From the NCBI GenBank assembly GCA_024180945.1, contig JAKSGN010000023.1, forward strand, positions 1 through 64,000: a stretch of 64,000 nt of DNA, given 5' to 3'. How positions within the stretch are numbered: the stretch's first letter is position 1; the number at the start of each line of letters is the position of its first letter. A model generated the notes under the pieces. The model searched no databases. It saw only the letters and a program-made list of their open reading frames with translations, and was not told the DNA's origin. The position numbers and the translations under genes were made by a program. Below, one piece after another: positions 33,309-43,498 of this stretch. The stretch comes from Macrophomina tecta (taxonomy: Eukaryota; Ascomycota; Dothideomycetes; Botryosphaeriales; Botryosphaeriaceae).

Positions 33309-35775
33309 ATGGCACAGCTCTCGGACAGCCAGCTTGCCACCATCAGAGACCATCCGATTGGAGATGCACTCGACTCATTTCGAGCTGCATTCAAGTCAGC
33401 TCCTCCTCGCACAAGACTTCGAGGCAAAATAGACCACTTCCAGCAACTGGTCGCTCAGCCAGGTGAGTACCGACATCCAACCCCTACGGCACACGCTAAT
33501 TAAAGCAGCGAGGAAAAGCCTCGTGCTTCAACTCATAAATACCTTCCAAATACATCCAGCTGCTTTAAATCTTCCATCACATAGCAAACAAGGCCCTCTG
33601 CTCAGCGATATCGCTATGCTATACATTCGTCTTTCCACAAATCAAACGGACGTCAAGCACACCGCCCAGCTCGTGAAAAACATCATAGATGAGCAGGACG
33701 ACCCCACGATATGGACAGCCGTGTACGACCTCATCCGCCAGACGCAGCCCGCCGCTCTGACATTCGCTCGCCCGACAGCCCCTGCTTCCGCAACCCTACC
33801 GATCACCCCCAAGCGCACTCCGTCCACCACCTCGGCCCAGCAGACCCCGAATACACGCACGACAAGCGTTATTGTCAACTCCTCCGAACAGAGAAAGCTT
33901 TTCGACGATGTGCTCAGGGCTGAGCTGGATGGCTCTTTGTTTGCCGGAGTGCCCAACTTCTTTGAGACATTCTTCGGCGAAGTCGAAAATCTCGAGCAGA
34001 CGGCCGCGACGATCTTTCAGAAATGCAGCGAGGGAACCAACCCGCTGTACACGGCAGACCGTGGCTGGCGTGGCTGGCCGGGGAGCTCGACGCAGAACAA
34101 CGTGTTGGGGTGGTTTACAAGGCTCGTAAAACAGCTGAAAACACTCGCGGAAAAACACTGTTCAGTCGGCACTATCCAACGGGGAACGCTTGCGAAGCCT
34201 GATCTGCCCCTTGAAGGATCCGTAGCGGAAAGGAAGATGGACCTCGGTTTCGCGGATACCATGGCGCACGGACGGCCCCGCTGGTCCCAAATACTCATCG
34301 TGGGAGAGCTAAAGAGCAATCCGGGGCTCGATGGAAGCTCGGAAACCTGGCGCGACCTCGCAAGATACGCGAGAGAGGTCTTCACTGCGCAAGACACCCG
34401 TCGCTTCGTCCTCGGCTTCACGCTGTGCGGACCCACTATGCGGCTGTGGGAATTCGACCGACTTGGAGGCATCGCATCAGAGCAGTTCAACGTCAACAAC
34501 GATGGCAAGCGGCTCGTTTCGGTGATCATGGGATATCTCCTGATGGACAAGAAGCAGCTCGGATTCGATCCGACCATCCTGGAAGCGGACGGCAAGCGGT
34601 GGATTGAAATCAAGCGCAACAACAGAACAGAGCGCCTTGTTTTGGATGAAGTAATCACGCGGGCCCCATGCGTTGTCGGTCGGGCGACGACCTGCTGGAA
34701 GGCTTATCGCGAGGGAAACAAGTCGCGGCGGCCCTACGTAATCAAAGACTCGTGGCAATATCCCGAGCGCGATGAGGAGGGCGAGCTGTTGAAAGAGGCA
34801 ACGAAGAAAGGAGTTGTCAACGTGGCAAGGCACTATCACCACGAGACAGTCTGCGTTTCCGGTACAGAGGATGATATATACAACAACATCCGCAAAGGGC
34901 TGGACGTTTCGAAGGCGACCAACTACCGGCCGAGCGAGTCCATGCCACCTCCGAGCACATCCGGGATCGTGCGAGACACACGAAGCACTAGTTCAGCAGG
35001 GCAGAAGAGGTCATCCAGCTATATCGACGCATCAGAGCCAGTCAGCAAACGGATCTGCTCCGACTCGCGAGTCACAGTAAGAGGCGAGCTCCCGAAGAAC
35101 CGTGTGCATCGCCGCGTGATCACCCTTGACTACGGGAAGCCCATCTACAAGGCGAGTTCTCGGGCCGCCCTGCTCGCTGCGATGGAGGGGTGCATCAAGG
35201 GACACCAGTCTCTTCACAAGAAGGGAAAGATGCTCCAGCGCGATGTTTCTAAGAACAACCTGATGATCAACGAGGATAGCAGCAACCCTTCCTGGGATGC
35301 ATTCTTGATCGACCTCGATCTTGCGATTAGTAAAGAGAGGGAAGGTGTATCGGGGGCTAAAGGCAAGACCGGAACGCTCGCGTTCATGGCGATCGGGGTG
35401 CTTCTAGGGGAGCAGCACTCCTTCATGCATGATCTCGAGTCGTTCTTCTGGGTCCTCTTCTGGATCTGCATCCATTATGAAGGGCCAGGTAAGGGGAGAG
35501 TAGTAAAGCGGTTTGACAAGTGGAACTATACGGACCCCGAAGAGCTGGCGGAGATGAAGAAGGGACTAGTAAGCGATGGAACCGACTTTCTCAATACTTT
35601 AGTGGAATGTTTCACTCCGTATTACCAGCAACTGGTCCCTTGGGTCAATGAGCTGCGCAAGGCGGTCTTCCCAAACGGGGGAAGGTGGAAGCAAGAAGAG
35701 CCGGAATTATATTCACGTATGATGGACATACTCCGGAAAGCACGGGAAGATTCGAGAGTGCTACGAGGAGCATGA
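33309..35775 (+). CDS. FunK1-family protein kinase
   Basis: My model is exons 33309-33462 and 33509-35775, giving 806 residues. The ATG sits in an excellent context (CCGCCACCATGG). The intron begins GTGAGT and ends CAG at 33508 (an AG three bases earlier is also in frame). The protein follows the FunK1 plan of filamentous fungi. A ~400-residue N-terminal region (with GELKSNP) precedes a bilobal kinase with KDSW in the N-lobe and the catalytic loop QRDVSKNNLM (near residue 627, replacing HRD). The metal-binding DLD replaces DFG near residue 652. The C-lobe has DLESFFWVLFWICIHY. Substrates are unknown. The family is expanded in many fungi and often found near mobile DNA. Confidence 0.9.
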
Positions 35776-35844
35776 GGTCTCAGTTTCACTGGAGGGGGAG
35801 TGTCAGATGGGAAAACTTTTTATTTTTCGTTTGATAACGTGGTT

Positions 35845-36109
35845 CACAAGCGAGTGACACACAAGCGAGTGACACACCCCACCAAGTTCACGCGACGCGT
35901 TAACAACTAACCGCGATGCAGCAACAACCCAGCATTGAATCTATTTACCATGAAGGCAGGGTAACCCTAGCTATTGAAGCTATCAATCGAGATCAAATCC
36001 AGAGCGAACGACGCGCTGCTTCAACCTTTAAGTGCGCCCACAAAACGCTGAGCCGACGACGCGCCGGAACGACCGCGAGACGCGATTGCGAGCCCAACTG
36101 CAAGAAGCT
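35845..36109 (+). pseudogene. Pogo-family element remnant: subterminal repeats and transposase N-terminus
   Basis: Starts with two tandem copies of acaagcgagtgacac followed by the ccccaccaa motif. From ATG 35916 it encodes about 64 residues (NRDQIQSERRAASTF) matching the Psq-type HTH start of the element at 39.7-40.9 kb. It is cut off at 36109 by insertion of another transposon at a TA. Confidence 0.7.
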
Positions 36110-36111
36110 TA

Positions 36112-37896
36112 AGCTCGGCTATATAGTTTCTGCGCAGAGGGGGTTCCTGCGCACCCCCACCACAACGCGTAATAATCAAACTATCGCGATTTCCTACAAC
36201 ACCACATAATTTACTATGGATCCTCGAGAGCGGGCTATTGAGCTAGCTATCTCTGATTATTGCGCAGGCGCGTACCCTAGCAAAAGAGCTGCTGCTAAGG
36301 CGTACGGTATCCCTGAATCCACGCTTCGGAATCGCATGAATGGCGCGTCAAACAGCGCGATCAGCCATCAACACCAGCAGCGATTAAGCCCTCAGCAAGA
36401 AGATTTTCTCGTTGAGTGGATACTCGAAGAAGACGCGCGCGGCTGCCCTCCCTCACACGCTCGAGCTCGAGAAATGGCGAATCGAATTCTACGGATGAAC
36501 GGCGATCAGCAACCTATTGGCAAGCTCTGGCTCCTACACTTCATTAAGCGCAATCCACGCGTCGCCTCTGTTGTTGGTAGAAAGCTTGAAGCTCCTAGAG
36601 CTGAAGCTGCTACACCAGCTCAGGTGCGCGCGTTCCTAGAGCTCTTCGAGCGTACGAGACAGAGGCTCAACATTCGGCTGGAGGATATACACAACATGGA
36701 TGAGACTGGAGTAGCGCTAGGCGTATGTACGAACACCCTGGTCCTCGCCAGCTCATCTAAAAAGAAGACTTATGTCAAAAGTCCAGAGAATCGCGAGTGG
36801 GTCTCAATAATTGAGTGTGTTTCGGCGACTGGCAAGAAGCTCCGGTGTGTGGCTATCTTCAAAGGCCAGTCTCTACAGACCACCTGGTTCCCAGCTGAGT
36901 CTATCCCAGATTGGCTCTATACTACGTCTGAGAATGGCTGGACTTCAAATGAGCTTGGCTGCGAGTGGCTACGGCGCGTATTCATTCCTGAGACTTCTAC
37001 GACTCCAGTTCGACCACGGCTGCTAATTCTTGACGGCCACGGCAGCCATGTCAGCATAGATTTCCTATGGACCTGCAAACAGAATCAGATCCACCTCCTC
37101 TTTCTGCCTCCTCATTCCACAACACGTCCTGCAGCCTCTAGATCTCACAGGCTTCTCAGTCGCCAAGTCAAAGTACCGTCGTCGAATTCTCGAGCTCTCT
37201 ACGCTAGACGATGCAGCACCTGTTAAGAAGGAACGCTTTATCACCTGCTACGAGCACGCTAGGCAGGAAGGCCTTACAGAACGAGTGATTCGAGCAGGCT
37301 GGCGAGCTGCTGGCCTATGCCCATTTAACATTGACCACGTATTACAATCGACACAAATCTCTCACAGGCCCATCACGCCTCCGACCCAGATCCGACCTCA
37401 TTCGCCTACGGAGAGCTTCTTTAGGACGCCCCAGAAGCCTCACGATTTCTATTACGCTCAGCAGCAGCTTCAAAAGTCAGAGAAAGTCACGCGTAGGACT
37501 CGGGTGGTGCTCCAGAAAGCAGGCAAGGCGCTTTCAGCTGCAAACACAAGGGCTGCAGCGCTCGAGGCAGAGAATTCTAGATTGAAACACCAACTTAGTA
37601 TTACTCAGTCGAAGAAGCCTCGTAAACGCGTCCAGATAGACCCCAATCAACGATTTGCAGACATTGAAAATATCACGAGTACAATCAATCAATCAGCAGC
37701 TAAGCAGGCTCAGCAGAGCAGGAATATTGGGGAAGAAGCTGCTACAGCAGCTGCAGCTGCTGTAACTCTCGAATCTATGTGTAATAGGTGGCAATTATCT
37801 CTGTAGATTATTAAGTTTTGGGATTTTTTGTACAGTAGCAAGTTTTGGTGGGGGTGCGCAGGAACCCCCTCTGCGCAGAAACTATATAGCCGAGCT
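36112..37896 (+). mobile_element. Pogo/Fot1-like DNA transposon (1,785 bp)
   Basis: The termini are long perfect inverted repeats: 36108-36162 and 37846-37900 are reverse complements. Taking the TA at 36110-36111 and at 37897-37898 as the target duplication gives an element of 1,785 bp that starts AGCTCGGCTATA. The transposase inside fills most of its length. TIRs this well conserved argue for recent insertion. Confidence 0.9.
36216..37806 (+). pseudogene. Pogo-like DDE transposase, one frameshift
   Basis: ATG 36216. It has a Psq-type HTH (KRAAAKAYGIPESTLRNRM), a CENP-B-type HTH (QEDFLVEWILEEDARG...), then the DDE domain: NMDETGVALG supplies the first Asp and LLILDGHGSHVS the second. Near 37117-37122 an extra base shifts the frame, so one frame ends at 37226. 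The continuing sequence (HVLQPLDLTGF, then VIRAGWRAAGLCPFN and a coiled coil) runs in another frame to 37806. Otherwise the gene looks full length. Confidence 0.85.
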
Positions 37897-37898
37897 TA

Positions 37899-38528
37899 AG
37901 CATTGTTCTCGCTGACCTGTACTGCATGGAATTGGGGGCTCGCCGCCCAATGAGAATGCCCAATATTACGCTAACGCATTTCCTTGCAAAGGGCGGCTTC
38001 CACGTTCAGCCGGAAATCGGCTCAACTCTGCTGTCATACGACATTACGGGGCCTTGCCTCGAGGCTTCCTCCGCAAGCCTGGCCGGGATTCGGTGGCACA
38101 GATTCAAGCCAGACACCACCTCACCCCGCGCCCACTCACATCAATTGTAAAACCAGACTCGGGATGGTGAAGGGTGGATGGCCGAGAGGAACGGTGTTCC
38201 CATGAGCGTGATGCAATTCTCTCTGCCCGTTTCCCAGGCGGGATGACTTCTGCCGCAGGGAGATTGCAGGAACTGCGTCCAGCAGCCCTGTTATCAATTT
38301 ACGTGGCGGCAAATGTATCCCGGAAAGAACAGGCCTACCTCTGGGCATGAGCGTTTGAGTAGCCGTGCGCCATAGGTCAACTGCTCGGGACTCAGTAGAG
38401 CCGGCTCTCCGCTTATCGTCAGCAGCGGATGGATATAAAGTCTCCAGAGAGTGTTAAGGCCAGGCTTGAAATGTAATCATTGACACTCTTTCAGGAATCA
38501 CGATCAAACAAAGGCTCTCTAGTCAGTA
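37899..38528. other. Intergenic region, nothing recognised
   Basis: About 630 bp to the right of the pogo element. I could not find the interrupted continuation of the older pogo transposase here. Confidence 0.4.
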
Positions 38529-39037
38529 TGCGTTCGCTTGATCATATCTTGCTCGCTATCGCGTCCGTTAGGTGGGCATGCCACCCTTCCAACTTTCCCA
38601 AGAGCCGAGTTCCTCACACGTAACAGCGCAGTCATCAACGCTCTTCCTGTCGCTCAGGATGCGAATACCGGTGCTCTCGTCGCCAGGAGTGATGGAATGG
38701 CTCATTTGGACGAGCCTTTTAGCCTTGCAGTCCGCGCGAATAAGTCTTCCGCAGCCCCTTGACGATCAATGAGGCCCGAAGTACCACTAATATGTACGAA
38801 GATGACGCTGTGGAGAAGTCGTGGCTTGAATCTCACGTAACGGACCCTAAGGCTGAGAAGGACAAGGATAAGATAAAGCCTAAGAATGGAAAGCACCCTC
38901 CGCGTGATGCTGCTGTCGCCGAGGTGGAGGAGCATGAGGTCGAAGCTCGTGAAGCCGGTCCTGAGGACAAGAAGAAGCATCACAAGAAGCCGAAGAAGGG
39001 AAAGCACCCTCCGGCGTGGTGCTGCAGTCATCAGTGA
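38529..39037 (+). pseudogene. Possible small secreted Lys/Pro-rich protein, broken
   Basis: From ATG 38529 the first residues (MRSLDHILLAIAS) resemble a signal peptide. A second frame (38560-38760) encodes a polar stretch (NALPVAQDANTGALVARSDG). A third (38759-39037) encodes an acidic, then basic tail with a repeated KPKxGKHPP motif. The pieces need one frameshift or unseen introns to join. It resembles a decayed effector- or RiPP-precursor-like gene, but I recognise no family and the joining is speculative. Confidence 0.3.
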
Positions 39038-39522
39038 GGTTGAAGATCCTCGCCACTGAGTCCCGCGGGGCTGAAACCAAAAGGCAAAAATTGGAAATAC
39101 GCGGATGGAAAAGCGCCTGGGCAATTCTCATCATGGAGACTGGATTAGCAGTTGTTTTCTATTCTCCTTTTGTCCTCTGCTTGATTAAATATGATTAAAG
39201 CACGGGAACTGACAGTGAACTGCGCGCTGGGCCTGCGGCCCAGCCATGCAGCCGTTGGCTCCGAGTAGCTGTCTGCCGGCCACCGCATGGTATTCACCGT
39301 TATCTCCCATCCAGGCACACCTTTAACTATTCCTCAGTCAAAGCGATCGCGTTCGTTGCCTCCTTCTTTCCACCTTTACCTCCTGGCTCGGCGCCCGACC
39401 ATTCTAACAGCCGTAGTCGTGCATTTGGTTTCCGCTGCTGTCCCTTTGCTTCACAAGTCTCCTCGTCCCGGGTTTTACGGCGCAGCCTCCACAGTATGAG
39501 GAATAAGGAAGAGGGAACGTGA

Positions 39523-39660
39523 TGATGATTTATACACCCCGTCGGCCTCCACGGACCACAGGGAAGAACTAGCGCTAAGCAGACGTCTACCTACATTAAC
39601 TCCCGGTTCATTCAAAGCCCTCACCCTCAAACCAAGTTAGGAAAACTCACGCTAACCACA
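39523..39660 (-). repeat. Solo 3' end of a LINE with (ATC)n tail, copy 1
   Basis: Read on the minus strand, this ends ...ggaggccgacggggtgtataaatcatcatc, and upstream has gaatgaaccggga. The same features occur in the same order on the plus strand at 41890-41990. No coding region is left. Confidence 0.65.
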
Positions 39661-39779
39661 GTCCCTAAATACAACAAAACAAGAGAAACAGGAAGAAAAT
39701 AGCGAGGGAATAAAAGGGGGGGGGGGGGGAAACCGCTCAAGCCGTGGAATTTCCAAGCCTACGCCTAACGTGTCCCACA

Positions 39780-40870
39780 AGCATGCGGTCCACAAGCATG
39801 CGGTCCACAAGCATGCGGTCCACACAAGCATGCGGTCCACCCCACCAACAAAACGCGTCCTCCTTTGCAACGCGATGCATCAACAACCAAAACGTCAATC
39901 TTCTTTATATGAAGCAAATATACTCCTAGCATCACAGGCTATCGACCGAAACCAAATTGAAAGCGAACGACGTGCTGCAGACACGTATAGCGTCTCCCGC
40001 ACCACACTCCGGCGACGACGTAACAGAATCACAGCACGACGCGATTACACGCCCAAAGCTCAAAACCTCACGCCGCTTGAAGAGGAGGTTATTATCAAGT
40101 ACATCCTCAACTTAGATTTGCGAGGATTTCCCGCCCCGGCTCGAAGCCGTTCGAGCAATGGCCAATCTTCTTCTTTCCAAACGCGACGCGCCTCCTGTTG
40201 GCAAGAACTGGCCTTCAAACTTTGTCAGACGAGCTCCCGGGCTGAAAACCTGTTTGAATCGCGCGTACGACCGACAGAGAGCAAAACGCGAAGATCCGGT
40301 TATCATTACGAAGTGGTTTGATCTCGTGCGGAATACAAAAGCGAAGTATGGGATCGTGGACGAGGATATACACAACTTCGACGAGACGGGCTTTATGATG
40401 GGCATGATTTCGACGGGCTCAGTTGTCACCTCTTCAGAAAGACGGAATCGGCCAAAACAATTACAGCAAGGCGATCGCGAATGGGTTACGGTGATCCAAG
40501 GAATCAACGCGACGGGTTGGGCGATTCCGCCGTTCGTGATCTTCAAGGCACAAAATCACCTTGCTAACTGGTATACCAACGAAACACCACGCGATTGGGC
40601 TATCGGCGTAAGCGACAACGGCTGGACGACGAATGAACTTGGTCTCGAATGGATAAAGCACTTCGACAAACACACAAAAGATCGCATGAAGGGGCATATC
40701 GTCTCCTAATCCTCGATGGCCATGAAAGTCACCAGTCCGTTGAATTCGACGAGTTCTGCGAGCAAAACAAGATTATCACGCTCTGCATGCCTGCGCATTC
40801 GTCCCATCTCCTCCAGCCGCTCGATGTTGGTTGTTTTTCGCCCCTAAAAAAGGCGTATGGAACATACATG
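39780..40870 (+). pseudogene. Pogo-family transposon, degraded, with subterminal repeats
   Basis: It begins with four copies of acaagcatgcggtcc (39778-39840), then the ccccaccaa motif and ATG 39875. The protein has a Psq HTH (NQIESERRAADTYSVSRTTL), a CENP-B HTH (LTPLEEEVIIKYIL) and the DDE region (NFDETGFMMGM; LLILDGHESHQSV). It is spread over three frames with shifts near 40140-40160 and near 40690. Homology stops at about 40870 (KKAYGTYMGN), where hairpin-rich sequence begins. Confidence 0.8.
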
Positions 40871-40932
40871 GGTAACTTGTTCTGTTATCCTGTTTGTTAT
40901 CCTGTTAAACATGTTATGGCGACGATTTTCGG

Positions 40933-40993
40933 CTTATCCTGTTAACCTGTTAAGGCTTTCCACTAATCTGTTAACAGGTTATAACAGGATAAG
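40933..40993. repeat. Hairpin-forming inverted repeat at the pogo break
   Basis: Arms 40933-40953 (CTTATCCTGTTAACCTGTTAA) and 40971-40993 are reverse complements apart from a 2-nt gap, with a 17-nt loop. Further TTATCCTGTT copies lie at about 40885-40909. This sequence cuts off the pogo transposase, so it could be the end of an inserted element. Confidence 0.7.
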
Positions 40994-41068
40994 AAATCCC
41001 GCTTATAAACCACTTTATCATCACAAACGCCGCGAACATTTAAAAATTTAGATCGCGACAGATTTCAT

Positions 41069-41425
41069 GTTGCGAGCATGGAACAACGACGACTCCTAGA
41101 GGAAGGTGCTGCCTAGAGCGAACTACCATTTAAGGTTTGACGGCGTAGGGTGCAGCCTAGAGTAGTGGACGGAGTTACACAGGCAGCAGAGGCTGCCTGT
41201 GCAAGTCTCGTGCACTTAAAGCGACCCAATATTCAGTCAATAGAACTATAGTTAACCCGATTCTACTTCCTTGCAGGATTCGTTCTCATCGCAGTTGGTT
41301 ATTCAACTTCCTTGCTTAGCTCTCAACGTCAAACATTTAACATAACTATACCGCATCACCATGGCTTCAGAAAGCTCATTGTCGTCCTCAATCACCAGCT
41401 CTACAACACCTAATCAATTAACTAT
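41069..41425 (+). repeat. Possible LTR and gag start of a retrotransposon relic
   Basis: Sequence from TGTTGCGAGC to TTTAACA (about 41069-41343) has TG...CA ends. It is followed by ATG 41361 and a Ser/Thr-rich peptide (MASESSLSSSITSSTTPNQL) like a copia gag start, which is cut at ~41425 by pogo-derived sequence. No second LTR was found. Low confidence. Confidence 0.25.
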
Positions 41426-41745
41426 TAATCTTGTCTTGGTAACGCTTGCAGAATGTGGCCACCCAGTTCTTTCCAGGCTGCTTTTTCACAATCTCGAACA
41501 CGAGATTCCTGAGAATTTGAGGTGTGGGAGGTAGACCACGATCTAAAAGATTATTGATATGCCGTATAAGGACCTCTTCTTGTTCATCCGTGAGTAACTG
41601 AAGAGATTCAGAGTGTGCTTCCTGAACAGTGCGAGAAATGCCTTTATGCCTGCGCATCAGGGTTGTACGGTCAATTTTGAATTTTCTTGCAGTTTTGGCA
41701 TTTTACACTATTCTGATGTTTGTGTGTGCGGAGGGGTGAAGGTGT
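41418..41745 (-). pseudogene. Fragment of a pogo/CENP-B-type transposase N-terminus
   Basis: Leftward frame encoding a Psq-like segment (TARKFKIDRTTLMRRHKG) and a CENP-B-type HTH (LTDEQEEVLIRHINNLLDRGLPPT...FCKRYQDKI). It has no DDE domain. Divergent from the two other pogo elements here, so a third lineage. Confidence 0.75.
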
Positions 41746-41889
41746 GCAAGTAGCAGGGCTGTGCAAGTAGCCGGGAATTACGTTAACGTAAGCGATCATT
41801 GAATGCACGCTATCACTGAATGCACGGTCGCCCCTCTGTTGGATGGGAGAGAAGGGATAGTTTCTCTGTATACAGCGTGCTGGGCCTTG

Positions 41890-41995
41890 AATGAACCGGG
41901 ATCCCAATGTAGATTAGCGTAGGTTAGCGTTCCTTGTCCCTATGGCTTGCGGAGGCCGACGGGGTGTATAAATCATCATCATCATCATCATAACC
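41890..41995 (+). repeat. Solo 3' end of a LINE with (ATC)n tail, copy 2
   Basis: It contains gaatgaaccggga and, 50 bp on, ggaggccgacggggtgtata followed by aatcatcatcatcatcatcat. It matches the minus-strand copy at 39523-39660 with substitutions and indels in between. These are 5'-truncated insertions of a LINE whose body is not in the window. Confidence 0.7.
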
Positions 41996-43498
41996 ATACG
42001 GGGCGTGGTCGCTTTAGCGTCTGAACGCCATGCTCCTGCGGCAACACGCTGCGCTGGACGGTCACGATTCGTTGGATGCTGCAAGCAGGGTCCGTGCGGC
42101 CTCGGCTGCGCTGCAGGCAATCTGATTGCAGCCTCGTTCAACCCGGACCTCGAGTGCGCCCAAGGAGCCCAGTCCTTCACCTGCAACTCAACCACTCCGC
42201 CCTTCTGGGGCTGCTCATGGCAGAGCTGGTAGTTCCCGTCGAACTCGATGTCGGTTCAGCGTCTTCGCCGCCGCCACAGAGTAGTGGAAGGACAACAAGC
42301 AGCACAAGGTTTAGCGGCAGCAGTCTCCCTTTGGTTAAGGAGCAACAAATCGACTCTTGATGCCGTCCCGAATGGCGCCCCAGAGGTCTCTCCGCAATCA
42401 GCAACCTTCACCAACGACGGCAGCGAAGGCAATCGGTTTTCCGGCATCTCGATCGTTGACGATGACTCCTCGATCACCACTTTCACCACAAGATAGTCCT
42501 AAAATCATAGAGGACAGGCCCTTAAGGGGGAGGTTCAGAAATTGATGCTCTTTTTCTGTCTGCTCTTCGAGCTCCCGGCTGTATTCGACCGTTACCAACG
42601 TGATCATCCCCTTGCGTTTTCCAAAAGTTGCGCAACTCTGCCTGCCCCAGAAGTCTTGTCATGTCTTCTCTCAGCCACCTGTTGCGCTCGCCACACGCCA
42701 TCGGGATCAAAAAACACCCGATCCATTTGACGATGAAATCGAGAGTCTCTCCCACTCGCGCTTAACCTATACCACACGCTGAGGCTCCACTGACCGGACG
42801 GGCGCATGGGTGTAACGGGGAGTTTGCGTCGGTGTTTCTGGAACCGTGCAGCGAAAGTTGTTCAGGAAAGGAACCCACGTGCCACGGACAAAATGCGCTC
42901 TAGTAATAAGCATTCACAAGATAGACTAGTACGGCGTTCGTGGCGGACTCCAGGTTGCGGGGTGCTCTGCTTAGTGCTGCTTCAGAAGGGGTGCATCGCT
43001 CCCCTACGGCGTAGTCTATAGTACACATAAGCCAATGTGTGAGACGCGACAAGCCTCTACAAAGTCTGGTTTAGCTCTGCAGTGAGCATCATAAGCGAGG
43101 GGCGCTCGTAGCTTGTAGATGTGGCACGAGTAATCCCAAGACACGTCAGCTTCTGCATCATCCAATATGGCGCGCCTAAAGGGAAATTCGGCTGCTTACT
43201 TGACGCATGCGGATATATTGCAGTGGTTTCTGCGACATAAGAAGCATTACCCCGCACGCGAGTGTTTTCTGGTCCTCGGCTCGCCCTCGGATTGGTTGCG
43301 CGTTATGCAACATATGGTGGTTTCTAAATTGTGTTGCAAAACAAGGCGCACATGCATGTGTCCACAGTAACATTAATATATGCTTTAAGATTAACGATCG
43401 AACGGTATAAACGTTTCTTTCCTCCTCGCTAAGGATTCATTAAAAGGTAATTCCATTCTACAATTAAACCTTTCTACTTCCTTCGCAATTGATGCAGC
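41996..43498. other. Intergenic region, no recognised gene
   Basis: 1.5 kb with short open frames on both strands (around 42000-42800) but no domain or supportable gene model. The last part is AT-richer and is probably the RdRP promoter. Confidence 0.4.
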
